A stretch of 64,000 nt of DNA from Dermacentor variabilis (Eukaryota; Arthropoda; Arachnida; Ixodida; Ixodidae), in contig NC_134570.1 of the NCBI RefSeq assembly GCF_050947875.1, positions 243,466,584 to 243,530,583 on the forward strand. Reading direction: 5' to 3'. Shown here in pieces: positions 42,918 through 54,278 of this stretch. Position 1 is the stretch's first letter. Every line of letters starts with the position of its first letter. The notes beneath the pieces were generated by a model that had not been told where the DNA came from, did no database searches, and was given only the letters and a program-made list of their open reading frames with translations. A program made the position numbers and the translations under genes.

Positions 42918-43440
42918 TATATTCTGCAAAACTCCTGCTTTCTATACGTGGTCTCTGTTGCGACTATAATTTCGGTGCAATTACTCACGATACACGACCG
43001 GTAACAGCTGCTGCCGCGTAATACATTGGAACAAGTGGCAGCGTCATTGACATTTTTCACAGGCCGTTGCATATGTACCAGAATGTAAACAAGGATCTTG
43101 AATGACAAAGTGTCATTAACATATTTGTCCTCAACTTGTTCATTTCATAGCCTTTACATTTTTCATATCAGCGGCATGCACTGCTTTGCTGGCTTCGAAC
43201 TGATGTAGTTCTAAAGCTCGTGTGATATTTTCTTTACTTATTAAATAGACAAAATTCATGGAAGAATTGACATCAGTTATGTTGGGCACAATTTTTAGCA
43301 CATACGAGTACATTCTTTTATGAAAAAATACATATTTTACTTGTATTGACAGTGCGTAGCGTTCAACAATTCGTTTGCAGCATCTTTGGCAATGGCAATG
43401 CAGTTATTGTTCTTGTATTTGATGCCTAGGCAAATTGTTT

Positions 43441-43602
43441 AGGAGGAAGCTTTAGCTCGGGCCCAACGCCGACACGGCCGATTCAGATGCATGTAAAACG
43501 CAGAAACGGTTTTCTGAGATGACTCCTGAATCGCTTTTAATGAAATTTGTTGCATTTGAGACAGCATGTTAAATTCTAGTGTCTGTTGGAAGCGGAATTT
43601 CG
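43441..43602. repeat. Unassigned repeat fragment
   Basis: Starts with AAGCTTTAGCTCGGGCCCAACGCCG at the truncated end of hAT copy B and ends at a T9 run that is the poly(A) of LINE E on the other strand. No coding content. I recall similar sequence as a common repeat in tick genomes but cannot name it. Confidence 0.45.
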
Positions 43603-43680
43603 ATTTTTTTTTATGCGAGGATAAATGCCTCAGGGCATACAAGGGTATGGGATGGGGGTGAATAAGGATGATTAAATGAA

Positions 43681-46600
43681 TCAAAATAGATTTGCTGACC
43701 TAATGAAGTCCAAGAGGGATCGATAATGCGGTCCCTGCGTCCAAGCAGTGTAATGGCTCAGATTATGCGGCGAGAGTCCCGCTGCTGCGAGGTGGCGGAG
43801 CCTCGTCGGTTTAAGTGCAGGGCAAACCCATAGCAGTTGGTGGATGTCGACTTCAACATTTCGCGACAGCGGGCGAAAGTGCGGCCACTTCCTAGTCACG
43901 GCAGGAGTGAGGGCTACCCCTACCCGGATCCTCCGAAGCGCAACGTCCTCTGCACGGGTAAGACCGCGGGGGAGGTTTACCGCACAAGGAGGTATGAGAG
44001 CACGTGTGCGGCGCCGGAGGTGCTCCTTTCTTGTTAAAAGGAGGGTGGCATCATCTAGGTGAAAGAGTTGAGGCAGTGACGATGGAGAGGTCGCTAGACG
44101 GGTCACAGAATCCGCACGGCTTTGGAAGCTTAGAAGGTCGCGTGGGATCCAATCGACAGATATTGACTGCGGGATGCGTGCCGCCAGAAGATGGATCTGT
44201 TGGCATATGTCAGGGCTGCGACTGACGCGTCGCAGAAGCCGCGTCGCCTGGAGGGCATCAGTGCGGATGACGATGCGGTCCGTGGGGACCATCGGAAAGG
44301 CGACCACAGAGCACAACGCTTCTCGGACAGCAAGGAGCTCAGCACAAAAGGAGGAATGAGGGTCTTGGACTTGAAACCGGGTCGTCTTATTAAGGGCAGG
44401 TGCTCATGGGCAATAAATTGCACTGGTTGTTTCACAGCCCTTAATGCTTGCATGAACGTAAAGGACGATGGAGCCAAGCGGCAGGTGGGCATCTTGATCT
44501 ACAATTCGGTCACGAAGCGACGCCGCCGCGTGAGTTGATGTCGGGCGATGTATATCAGTTGGCTTGTTATCACTCAGCTGTACAAAACTCCAGGGAGGAA
44601 GGACTGGCGATGGTGGTGGTAGAAGCGAGTTCGAGAAAGCGTAAGCCCTGAGAGCACACGTTGCGTGTGAAAGGCTGGCCTTAAGCGTGCGCACATCACG
44701 TCGCTGCTGCACCAGCTCATCTAGTGTGTTGAGCTGCGCATTTTCTTGGAGAGCCACGATCGGGGTGATGCGGGGAAGGCAAGTGATGACCCTCATTGCC
44801 TCGCGATTAACAGCCTCAAGGCTATCCCATTGTGCCCTCGTCAAATGCTGAAATTGGGCTTGATAAGTAAGGCGTGGTTGCACTACCGCCTTTACCAATT
44901 GTCGCGCAACATATGAGCTGGCGCCGCCCATTTTAGGAGCAATGCGCCTAACCAGACCCAACGTTTGAATTGCCTGCTTTTTAGCGCTGGAGAGCCAAGC
45001 AGTTCCGGTTCCCGACTCGTGTACCATCAGACCCAGAATTTTTATAGTTGAACATTGTTGAAGAGGGGTTCCGGATAGATGAAGACGAATGGGTTTTGCA
45101 GAGAGTTTACGCCGGCCCCAGCGATTGGCGACTGACATGTAAGCAGATTTGCTGACGGAAAGCCTAAGGCCGACTGAAGAAGCGTAAGTCGCCGTGATAT
45201 CTAAAGCTGATTGAAGGGCAGCGGCTTGAGTCAGCAGGTCGTTATGAGTGCTCCATGCCGTGATGCCATCAGCGTACAACAAGAACTTTATGTCGGGTAC
45301 ATCGTGTAAGCGCCATGCAAGCGGGATGAAAGCAATATTGAATAATGTGGGTGATAATACCTGGGGTACGCCACGAAGAGGGACAAATGAGCCGACGGCG
45401 TCACCACTGAGGCGAATTGCAAAATGTCGGTCTTCAAGGAAAGATTTGACAAAATTCCGTACTCTAGGGGGAAAATGCAGCATGTCAATTGAAGCCAAGA
45501 TGGCAGCATGACTGATGCTATCATACGCCTTTTCGACGTCCATAGCGAGGACAGTACGGACACTGTGGCTACGAGTTGACGATAAAACCGAGGATGCCAA
45601 GACAGCTAGCCTATCTTCAGTACCTATGGATGGACGGAAGCCAATTTGAGCAGGGTGGTATAAACCGTGGTGCTCTAGCCACCACGACATTCGTGTGGCA
45701 AGCATTTTCTCAGCAAGCTTGCACAACGTTGACGTTAGGGAAATGGGTCGGAAGTTGCCAAGATCAGTCTCCGGCTTGCTTGGTTTCGGAATCGGGATCA
45801 CAATAGCCGACTTCCAGCCTGGAGGGACAACGCCATCTAGCCATACCTTGTTAATGGTGTCGAGGAGTTGAGGTAGCCCAGCGGAACTCAGGTTCTTGTA
45901 GGCCTCATAAGTAATAGAGTCTGGACCTGGTGCTGTCTTGCGACTGGTACCATCTACCGCTGCAAGCAACTCAGGCATGGTGAAAGAGCTTGCAATCCCC
46001 TCGGAGTCTGCTGTAGATGGTAACCTGTCGATATGTGTCGGAATGCCTGCCAAGGAAGCGCCATTGGCTGTTTGAGGCAACACGTCGTACTGCGGGAAGA
46101 GCTTCAAGATAGCAGCGAAGCAGGCTGTGGCTGCCACGTCTGGACGGCTGCCACCGTGTTCCATGGCAGGGAAGGTTCGCCAGAGAGAACCATTCGATGT
46201 CTTGGATGAAAACCGCTCACACCACGTATGCCAGTGCCTCCGCGAGAGGTCGCGTTCGTATCTGCGGGCCTTAGCAGTAAGGAAATTCAGTCTTGTACGT
46301 GTTTGTGCAGAAGTGGGGTCTCGGGATGCTGCCAGCTCAGCTTGTCTGCGAGCAGCCCACAAGTTGAGCAGGCCGATATCCAGTGCCGGTCGATCGACGT
46401 CTACCCAGCTGATGGTTGTACCTTCATTGAGCGCGCTTTGTATGCGGTCGACAAGTAGTGGTGACGAGTCCACAGAGGAATCTTGTAGAACGGCGTGAAA
46501 TTTATCCCAGTTGACCACAGAACACTTGCGGCGCAATCGGCGGGCCTGCGACTGATGAAGGCCGATGATGATAGGGTGGTGGTAACTACCCCAGCAGTCG

Positions 46601-47258
46601 GGCTCCAGGTGCCAAGTGGGAGTGCCGGGACCCGACCACCACGTAAGATCCGGTGCGTATGTTGTACGTCGAGCTTGAGGCACAGCTCGCGTTGCTGAAT
46701 CGGGATGGTGCAGTAGTACAAACAACGCATCCGCGAAGGCGTCCCGCACACGCCTACCTCAAGGGCTAGAAGTAGGGTACCCCCGATCTGGGTGAGGGGC
46801 GTTGAAATCACCACCAACCAAAATAGGACACGCTGGGTATTGGCGACGGACATTCACTAACCAGCCCAGATTAATTCTTGAAGAAGAGCCACCGGCTGGT
46901 CTTATGTATTATGACACTACACCACAACAGTTGCCTTCGGTAACTTCACAGCTAGTGCCACTACCTCCTGATATGAGTTACACCAGTTTTCAAGAGAAAG
47001 GCAGACCTGAGGATAGCGCGTATCAACATATACTGCTGCCTTTCCTGGAGGGGCAGCTGTGTGCACGCGACGGTCACTCATCGAAGGAGACACGTATCCG
47101 CTGAAGCCCGGAATGGCAGGCAAGGCGTTGGTCTCCTGTAGTAACAGGGCCCACACCTGCAGCTTGTTCATACGTAGACGGGATTTAAGCTCCCCCACTT
47201 TCGTGGAGAGCCCTCTACAGTTCCACTGAAGCATGCCACAAACACCTGTGCCCGCCAT
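43681..47258 (-). pseudogene. LINE E ORF2: endonuclease, RT, RNase H
   Basis: ATG 47258. Endonuclease: LQWNCRGLSTKVGELK, LLQETNALPAIPGF; a frameshift between 46917 and 46850; VGGDFNAPHPDRGYPT; a stop near 46760; DLTWWSGPG and GSYHHPIII, where SDH has become SYH. RT (46749-44404): APGPDSITYEAYKNL, IPIPKPSKPETDLGNFRPISLTS, IGFRPSIGTEDRLA, MDVEKAYDSISH, RGVPQVLSPTLFN (two codons short of PQGxxLSPTLFN) and LLYADGITAW instead of YADD. RNase H (44316-43681): VIRTDALQATRLL and VDWIPRDLLSFQSRADSVTRLA. The long open RT frame thus encodes an enzyme lacking a catalytic Asp. Confidence 0.85.
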
Positions 47259-47263
47259 TTTGA

Positions 47264-49049
47264 TTACGAGTCCAGGCGTTGCAAAATCACAGATGTCAGG
47301 TTGGATAACTGGCTGACCATGAACCGCAAAAGGGATGTTGTAGAGTTATCCGGCAACGGAGCTGAAGATCTGGTAGACTCTGCGACCGATACAGCAGGGC
47401 GTGAGAGAGACGATGATGCAGCGGAATCGATACTTGTAGTACGTGTGAGATTCCACTGAACGTCGCCGACGCGCAAGTAGTTCACGGTGCTGTCGGAGGT
47501 TGGATACCTCCGCTAAATGCGGGCAATTGGGTTGTCAACTGCTGCCATATCATCACGTGGATGTTCCGGCCCGCTCTGCTTCTGTATAACCAGCGGGCGA
47601 CGGTGGTCTTTGCGAACTTTGTCACTGTAAGTCTGTTGGGAATGGGGTGCAGGCGGGTCGGGCTTGGAAAGCTCTGGCCAGTCGTCGTCATCCCACTGGA
47701 GCGCCGCAAACCTGTTTGATGTCGGCACTGGTTGTGTTGCAGCATGCTGAGGCCATTTCTTAGGAATCCCGCGACGAACCTTCTGAGTGGCCTTTTGCTT
47801 TGTGGGACAAGTTGGAGAAGTGATCTCGTGGTCGTCGGTCTTGCAGAGTCCACATCGATAGGACACTGCGCCAGCTAATACAGCTTCATCTGGCGCTGTA
47901 AATGGACAGGATCGGCGCATGTGGCCCGGTCGGAAACAGTTGTAACAATAGAGGACACTGGTTTTATATGGCCCAGGTCGTAGAATGTAGCCATAGTAGT
48001 ACAGGCGGGCTGGGGGAGTTGGTGGGCCCTGCAAGGTGACGATGCAAGAGCGCCCCTTTCCCATGTAACGCACTTGAATGACACGGTGAGTAGGACAGCA
48101 GAGCTCACGCTTAAGAGCAGTCTGGTCCTCGCCCACGTCAACGTTGTAAACGACACAGCGCTGTAGATCCGAGCCCTCTACCAGGTACACCTGGACCGGC
48201 ACGGTGACCTCGCTCGTTATCGAGAAACGTTGAAGCGTTTGCAAACGCTCGACAGCAGCCAAAGTCGGCAGCCACACAGCGATGGTATTTGACTTCTTCC
48301 GGGCCGTGAAGCCGCGGAAGCCTGTGGTGCCAAGACAAGCGTCTAGGTTCGCCTGAATAATTCTGTTCGGAATCTCCGTGAGGCTTGTGGGGACCAGAGC
48401 TTTAATGGTTGCTTTATAGCAAACCGGGCCCGGTGTCCACACAACTGGGTGGTCAGTCGTTAGACAGGAACGCTTGCCTTGGGAGCCGCTGTTGGCCGAA
48501 CACGAATCTGGAGCAGATTGCTCCGAAGGACGCTTCTGAGAACCACGGGGCGCCGACGGCACAGATGGTAGCGCAGAAGACAAGTCCATAGGAGTACTCG
48601 GTTCGTCATGCACAACGACTGGAGCCCCATTCCCGATCGGTGTCTGGGAAGCCATCGCCGGGCTCCTCCCAGAGGGCAGATCATTCACGGTCTGATGTGG
48701 TCTGATGTGCATTTTGGGAAGGCGATGGGTGGGCTATAGCCGAAGGACTTGAAGCAGGAATCAGGAGCTGGGATCCAGGCTCAGGTGTCAATTGTGCGGC
48801 CGGTAACGCCGTCGTGACGAGCGGCGCCGGTGAATCTACCGCCGCCAGCACGTCACCGGAGGCACTAAGCCTAGTCCCGGTGTGCAATTCAGCTGCAGGG
48901 TCGATGGAGTGACATTCGCTGAATCTCAGAAAAACAGACTGCGCATGAGCGTCCGGGGCGTCCTCAGATTTCTTGGGGTCCAATCTCTTGATGTATGGAA
49001 CGTACTTACGTGGAAGGCGAGATTTTTCACAGGAGCGGTGAGCAGCCAC
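47264..49049 (-). pseudogene. LINE E ORF1 (gag-like)
   Basis: Starts at ATG 49049 (MAAHRSCEKSRLPRKYVPYIKRLD). A frameshift near 48690 lies at a short duplicated GATGTGGTCT. Then the central domain reads YKATIKALVPTSLTEIPNR, GFTARKKSNTIAVWLPT and YNVDVGEDQTALKREL, with knuckles CYNCFRPGHMRRSC and CGLCKTDDHEITSPTC. The C-terminus passes one stop near 47511 and ends at 47264. No Arg/Ser tract is seen, unlike A, B and D. Confidence 0.82.
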
Positions 49050-49100
49050 CTTAGCAGGGAAACTTCGTCGTCGTGCTTCCGAATTTCGATTTAGGGCCTG

Positions 49101-49629
49101 AACTTCGAAAATTCGAAAAAAACAGAAGCACGAAGTGTAAATATTAATAACTCTGCATCAAAAACAGATATCGCGCTTCTGTAAACGGCATCCATTACAC
49201 CGTTCAAGGCGGAGAAATTCGGTATGTCAATTTGTATCTTGCGTGAATTGATTATTTTGTGTACATGGGTTCTGCAAAAGCCGTATTACCATATTACTTA
49301 ATTTTTTGAGACTCATGTGTAACATATCTGTTTTGTCCGCTGTAGATGTACTATTATGTGCAATTCACAGAATTGTGATATCAATTATCATTGCTGGTTT
49401 ACAGAGTTGTAAACTTAATTGCATCGTTTTCTGAAAATTTTCAATTTTTTCCACTTTTCAATAAAATATGGACGACCTAAATCAAAAATTCGAAACAAAC
49501 AGTCACTAGAATTTAAGTTTTTCTTTTAAATACAACAAACCTCGTCAAATTTGGTGCAGTGGTTGTCGAGAAAAGCGAATTCGCCTTCTACATTTTATTT
49601 AGATAGGAGCATCCAACCTAATGTTTCCT
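49101..49629. other. AT-rich non-coding stretch
   Basis: No supported gene. It lies between the 5' end of LINE E and the Penelope-like fragment. 49430-49460 is T/A-rich. 5' UTR of LINE E may extend into the first part. Confidence 0.5.
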
Positions 49630-50390
49630 CTTAAGGATGTGGTCCACCTGCAATGTTTCCGGAAGCAGGGTTTCCGGAATCAGTGCAAGTTTCGGTCGTA
49701 GAGGAGCTGCTAAAAAGGTGCAGGTCAGATAGCACAATTCGCGACGCGGCAAATCAACGGACGGAAAGCAGAAGGAAGGTAGCGGTAGTGCCCTGCCAGC
49801 ATAGAACGGCACATAATCTTAATAAAATGGCTAGTCGGGTGGACAGGAAAGTGATCTTTTCAGCACCAGAAAAGCTGGCAAAAATATGTCGATTAACGGA
49901 CCCGTGCCGTAAGCCAGCTGCCGGATGCTCTACCAATCATCGAAAAGCGTCCGTGGGTTGCGCAGAAGCTGTTGTATATGAGCTTCCGCTGTCCTGTAGG
50001 AAAAAAATACATCGGACAGACAGGGAGATGTCTTAATGACCGATTACGGGAACATAGCTTAAATGTGAAAAATAAGCAATACGGTCATCTGTCAACGCAC
50101 TGTCAGGAATGCGGCTGTGCGCCGGTGTATGGATCCTGCCACGTTCTAGCAAAGCACAAAGATAAAGACGTGCCAGAAATTATTGAGGCTCAGGCTATCA
50201 GGCGGAATAGTGATACGTGTGTTAGTGCCCCTTCGGTCGACTTGTTAGATAAGGAGACGGCTTTTTCGGATGGTTAAGATTTGGATCAGGTGGCGCCACT
50301 GTGCATGGGTTATATAGGTGTATTTCCTGAAAATCAAGTTGTTGAAGTAAGCGCATTGTGGTGTCGCCTCCCTACCGTCCTTGTTTGCTG
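49630..50390 (+). mobile_element. Penelope-like element, 3' fragment
   Basis: A 5'-truncated copy keeping only the C-terminal endonuclease and 3' UTR. GIY-YIG endonuclease linked to a retroelement is the signature of Penelope-like elements. The exact ends are not visible. Confidence 0.75.
49640..50277 (+). pseudogene. Penelope-like GIY-YIG endonuclease
   Basis: The plus strand reads SVGCAEAVVYELPLSC, then a frameshift near 49988, then KKYIGQTGRCLNDRLREHSLN, GHLSTHCQECGCAP and PEIIEAQAIRRNSDTC, ending at a TAA (50275-50277). VYELPLSC..KYIGQTGR is the GIY-YIG core of Penelope-like elements. Arg (NDRLREH) and Glu (EIIEAQ) catalytic positions are present, as is the Cys/His pair typical of the insertion in this EN. 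The RT domain is absent. It would nick DNA for target priming, but the frameshift inactivates it. Confidence 0.85.
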
Positions 50391-51010
50391 GCGCTAAATA
50401 TGCTTTCGCTAATGTTGCTCTAACCAAGTGTGTAACATTTTAAACATTTACAAAAACAACGTGTCAACGATTACACTCCTGCGAAAAATTTACACAAATT
50501 TCGTTACTGCTACTGTGTGTGGTTGAGCTCTGTGCCACCTGGTGGCTGCACCGTCTAGACCACTCACATTTGCGCTTCTGCTCATCCCGTGAAACGGCAC
50601 GGTCAAACGGCCAGGCCCGGTACTCTTGCGCTTGCGCTTACCCGAATACCGAACTTGCGAAACTCTATTGCGGCAGTAATCCTCGAGTGTAAAGTGACGA
50701 CCGCAAACGCGCATATCCCGGCGCCGATTTGATAGCGGCAGTCCGAAGCCCTGCAGCCTGTCCGCTCATCTGCTGCCTTGCAGAGGGGCACGTTGTCGCA
50801 GCTTGACATATTCGCAGTCGCTACGTTTGCAGTCCACAACGCAACAATGTCGAATCATGGTGCTCGCAAAAAGACTGAGACTGACTCTGACTGCGGAGCT
50901 CTCGTCAAAATGGAGCACGTTGTAACACAAGGAGACGACGCATGCTGTGTGCTCCGCCGGCAGCTGGCGCGCCAGCCGCCGCCGCCTCGAATAGTGTCTA
51001 GAGAGGAGCG

Positions 51011-52474
51011 ATGCGACGGCCCAGGCCACGGCTGCCACCGCTCCCCAAGGACGATTTCAAAATCATTTTGCGGCCGAAAGGACTCGTAATCAGATCGCTC
51101 CAGACCCACCAAGTAGCCCGCGCCGTAGCGGCAGCGTGCAACCACCAATGTAAAGGAGAAGATCTGATCATCAGACTTCGCACGGGATCAAACATCATAA
51201 TAGTGAGCACGGCAAGCGAGACGGCCGCCCAACACGTGAGACGCATTTCCAACCTCACGTTCGAGGAACGCTCGTACGATGTCAATGCTTACGTGGCAGC
51301 TCCGGAAGACACCCGCCGCGGCGTGATTCACGGAGTGGACCCCGGGACTTCGCCGGAAGAACTGAAAGCCAACCTGCGGGTGCGGACTCAAGGAGTCAAG
51401 ATTCACAGCGCCCGAACGCTAGGAAAATCGAAGTCGGCTGTCATCACCTTCGACGGCCCCATAGTCCCGAAACAAGTCATTTATAACGAAGGCGAAATGT
51501 GGTGCTACGCGTATCGTCCCACGAGGCAGGTATGTTATATCTGCTGTGAACAAGGTCATCGGTCGGACGTGTGCCCCAATCCGGAAGCCAGTGCGTGCAA
51601 GCAGTGTGGTACGCAAAACCCGGCGGAGGGCCACCAATGCACACCCAAATGCCTGATCTGTGGCGGAAGCCACGTCACCGGATCCAAAGAATGCCAAGAC
51701 AAGTTAAAGAAAGCCAGGGAGCTGCACAGCAATCACGGCGCCAGGGGAGGCGATGGCGGCAGCCACGACAGCAGACGCCGCAGCCGGGACGACCGCGGTA
51801 AGAAGCTGCGGTGGTTCAGCTCTGAGGGGGAGACCTCGCGGAGCCGTTCGAGATCCCGGGCGTCACGGAGCCGGTCGAGGAGCCGTTTACGGTCCTTCCC
51901 GCCCCTGGTGCCCCTGGTTGGCCAGCAGCAGCCACAGCAAAAGCAGCAGACACCCGCACGGAAAACCGGAGTCAAGGTGAGCTGGGGAGCAGGAAATCCT
52001 TGGTTTGCCCCGCACTCGGGAGGGGAAGTTAAACAGGACACAAACATAAATAACAACAACGCGCCTAAACAGCAGGAGGGTGCGAACAACGTTATCACAG
52101 CCCTAAGACGCGAACTAGAACTCGCCCGCGTCAGACAGAGCGAGCTAGAACGCCAGGTATCCGAGCTTAGGAATGCAGTTAGGGACCAGAGACCGAGCAG
52201 CCCTCCGCAGCCGCAACCCGACCTAACCCAACCGCCGCACTCGTCGCAGGCAAGCAACGAGAACTTTAACAAATTTAAAGCCGAAATGCAGCAGATGATG
52301 CAACAGATGCGACAGATGATTCAACAAACAACACAACAAACGCAAGCGCAAATAGCGGAATTACGCAGCTCGATCCGCAAACAAAAATTCACCGAAAACA
52401 TCAGAGAGAAGGCATACCACCGTCCAGCACTGACAGCCCTCGCCAACGCGACCATGACTAACACAGAAGCTTAA
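51011..52474 (+). CDS. LINE D ORF1 (gag-like RNA-binding protein)
   Basis: 487 codons open from ATG 51011. The family start probably lies upstream at ATG 50848 in another frame (MSNHGARKKTETDSD), so one frameshift near 50990 is likely. Domains: LPPLPKDDFKIILRPKG (about residue 6-22), RRM-like region, RGVIHGVDPGTSPEELKANL, zinc knuckles CYICCEQGHRSDVC, CKQCGTQNPAEGHQC and CLICGGSHVTGSKEC (about residue 175-235), an Arg/Ser tract (SRSRSRSRASRSRSRSRLRS), a Gln-rich segment, a coiled coil (LRRELELARVRQSELERQVSEL) and a Met/Gln-rich C-terminus. The stop TAA is followed after 1 nt by the ORF2 ATG (TAACATGG). Confidence 0.85.
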   Translation: MRRPRPRLPPLPKDDFKIILRPKGLVIRSLQTHQVARAVAAACNHQCKGEDLIIRLRTGSNIIIVSTASETAAQHVRRISNLTFEERSYDVNAYVAAPEDTRRGVIHGVDPGTSPEELKANLRVRTQGVKIHSARTLGKSKSAVITFDGPIVPKQVIYNEGEMWCYAYRPTRQVCYICCEQGHRSDVCPNPEASACKQCGTQNPAEGHQCTPKCLICGGSHVTGSKECQDKLKKARELHSNHGARGGDGGSHDSRRRSRDDRGKKLRWFSSEGETSRSRSRSRASRSRSRSRLRSFPPLVPLVGQQQPQQKQQTPARKTGVKVSWGAGNPWFAPHSGGEVKQDTNINNNNAPKQQEGANNVITALRRELELARVRQSELERQVSELRNAVRDQRPSSPPQPQPDLTQPPHSSQASNENFNKFKAEMQQMMQQMRQMIQQTTQQTQAQIAELRSSIRKQKFTENIREKAYHRPALTALANATMTNTEA

Positions 52475-53934
52475 CATGGCCAGAAAAACCTTAAGCAAAC
52501 AAGAAAATCTAGACATATGGCAATGGAACTGCAGAGGCTACCGAAGGAAGCAGGGCCTACTTCAACAATATATTCATACACAACAAACGCCACCCGACAT
52601 TATTGCGCTTCAGGAAACGGGCACCACACCAACCCTAGGAGGATACACGTGCTACGAAACCCAGGAAAAAGGAAGGACGGCAATCTTAGTCAACAGAGCG
52701 ATCATAGCCATAAACCACAATAGAATAGCCGAAACAGACATAGAGCACGTGATCGTAGAAATTATCCCAAAGAAAAAGAAGAAAGGGGGCAGCATCTTCA
52801 TCGTAAATACCTACAGCCCGCCGAAACAAAAGAAAGTCAAATTCCAAGAGCTCTTCCAAGGCGCGAGCAAATTGGCCAAGGGCAACACGCTAGTTGTCTT
52901 AGGCGATTTTAATGCCAGGGGCAAGAGCTGGGGATACAAGAATTTCAACGTTAAAGGAAAGACACTAGCAGAAGCGGCAGAGAATGCAGGCTACATTCTC
53001 CTCACATACCCGGAAACTCCGACCAGAATAGGCAACAGTGTCAGTGCCGACACTTGTCCGGACCTCACCTTCATCAAAGGACCATGGCAGGCGCAATGGG
53101 AGAACCTGATGGAAAATCTGGGGAGCGACCACTACGTACTCAAAACTCAAGTGACTTCAGACAGACCTAAACGGCAGCTAGGAACAGTCAAAATCACTGA
53201 TTGGAACGCATTTAGAGAAGCATGTGACGAACACATCAGCGAGGGAGGGATCCAATCGATTGAAGAATGGGGAAACATACTCAAGCAGAGAGAAGGCGAG
53301 TACACTAAAGAGGTCAAAAGAACAACACAGACACCCGAGGTGGATGCCAGGCTTCTCAGGCTATGGGAAGCCAGACGCGGCTTAACCAAGAGGTGGAAAA
53401 TGCAGAAACACAACAGGGAGCTCAGACTTAAAATAGCAGAAATTACAACGAAAGCAGAGGAGTACGCAGCACAATTGGCGAGAACGAACTGGCAACACTT
53501 CAGCGACTCCCTGAACGGAACCCTGAGCACATCTAGGACGTGGCATATCCTGAAAGCGCTCATCGATCCGACTAAAACCAAGGTAGAGAATAACAAATCA
53601 ATATACCGGCTAATCCACCAATTCGAGGGAACCGACGAGGAACTCTTGGACAAAGTGCGTGTAAAATGCTTCGGGGACACGAACCCGGCGGCATATAGCG
53701 GCGATTACCGGGGAAGAGAAAGTCCAAGCTTAGACAGACCCATCACTCGTGAAGAGGTCTATGCAGCAATCAGAAGCACCACTAGAAACACGACAACGGG
53801 TGCGGACAAAATTAAGAACGCACTCATCCGCAATCTCAGTGACGAGCTAGTCGCATAACTAACAGACTTCCTTAATGAGCACTGGGCAGCGGAGACCGTC
53901 CCCGAGGATTGGAAACATGCAGAGGTAGTTATGA

Positions 53935-54278
53935 CGTAGTAGTTCTGCGGAAACCCGCAAGGTGGAGAGAAGTAATGAATAAAGGGAAAATGAGACATCC
54001 ACCCGTTCGTAGCAATTGCTACAAAGGAAACCCAAACGGGTTCCTCGAAAGAAAAGCCTCATAGTTGAAGAAAAATTCGTCCTGGTCCGGGACTCGAACC
54101 CGGGACCACCGCCTTTCCGGGGCAGCCGCTCTACCATCTGAGCTAACCAGGCGGCTAGCAGATGGCAGAGCGAAGTCGAATTTGTCGACAACACGAAGCA
54201 AGAGTTTGACGTAGTAGTTCTGCGGTTTCCTTTGTAGCAATTGCTACGAACGGGTGGATGTCTCATTTTCCCTTTATT
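53935..54278 (-). mobile_element. tRNA-derived SINE (Ruka-like), 344 bp
   Basis: Inserted in LINE D ORF2 with a 15-bp duplication CAGAGGTAGTTATGA at 53920-53934 and 54279-54293. The minus strand carries a tRNA-like head (54152-54080). The 55-bp end sequence 54224-54278 recurs in perfect inverted form around 53979-54033. A direct GACGTAGTAGTTCTGCGG repeat lies at both sides. It resembles the tick SINE Ruka as I recall it. Confidence 0.88.
54080..54152 (-). other. tRNA-like SINE head with pol III boxes
   Basis: Minus strand: acceptor-like GCCTGGT with ACCAGGA, A box TAGCTCAGATGG, a 5-bp anticodon stem CTGCC/GGCGG around CCGGAAA (anticodon position GGA, Ser-like), and B box GGTTCGAGTCC. No variable arm typical of tRNA-Ser is seen. 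Its context within a SINE means it is a promoter relic, not a tRNA gene. Confidence 0.8.

Larger units (their letters stand above)
37249..43440. mobile_element. hAT-like non-autonomous element, copy B, with RTE and mariner insertions
   Basis: Starts CAGGGGCGTAGCCAGG at 37249, after GTCCTGCT. It matches copy A along 37249-39082, 41597-41630 and 42920-43440, about 2.4 kb in total. The last roughly 60 bp with the right TIR are missing at 43440, where another repeat begins. No transposase is visible. Its left end lies only 505 bp from copy A's right TSD, in the same broken integrase gene. Confidence 0.75.
43603..49100 (-). mobile_element. LINE E, I-like non-LTR retrotransposon, decayed
   Basis: Minus-strand order: ORF1 (49049-47264), 5-nt gap, ORF2 (47258-43681), 3' UTR and a short poly(A) at 43603-43611. 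ORF1 carries CCHC knuckles; ORF2 carries endonuclease, RT and RNase H. It is diverged from A, B and D, so it is a separate family. No target duplication is apparent. Confidence 0.85.

Noticed and set aside
54080..54152. Functional tRNA gene with A and B boxes and GGA anticodon position
   Set aside because: It lies inside a 344-bp insertion with a 15-bp target duplication and inverted repeats, and has no Ser-type variable arm; it is a SINE head.
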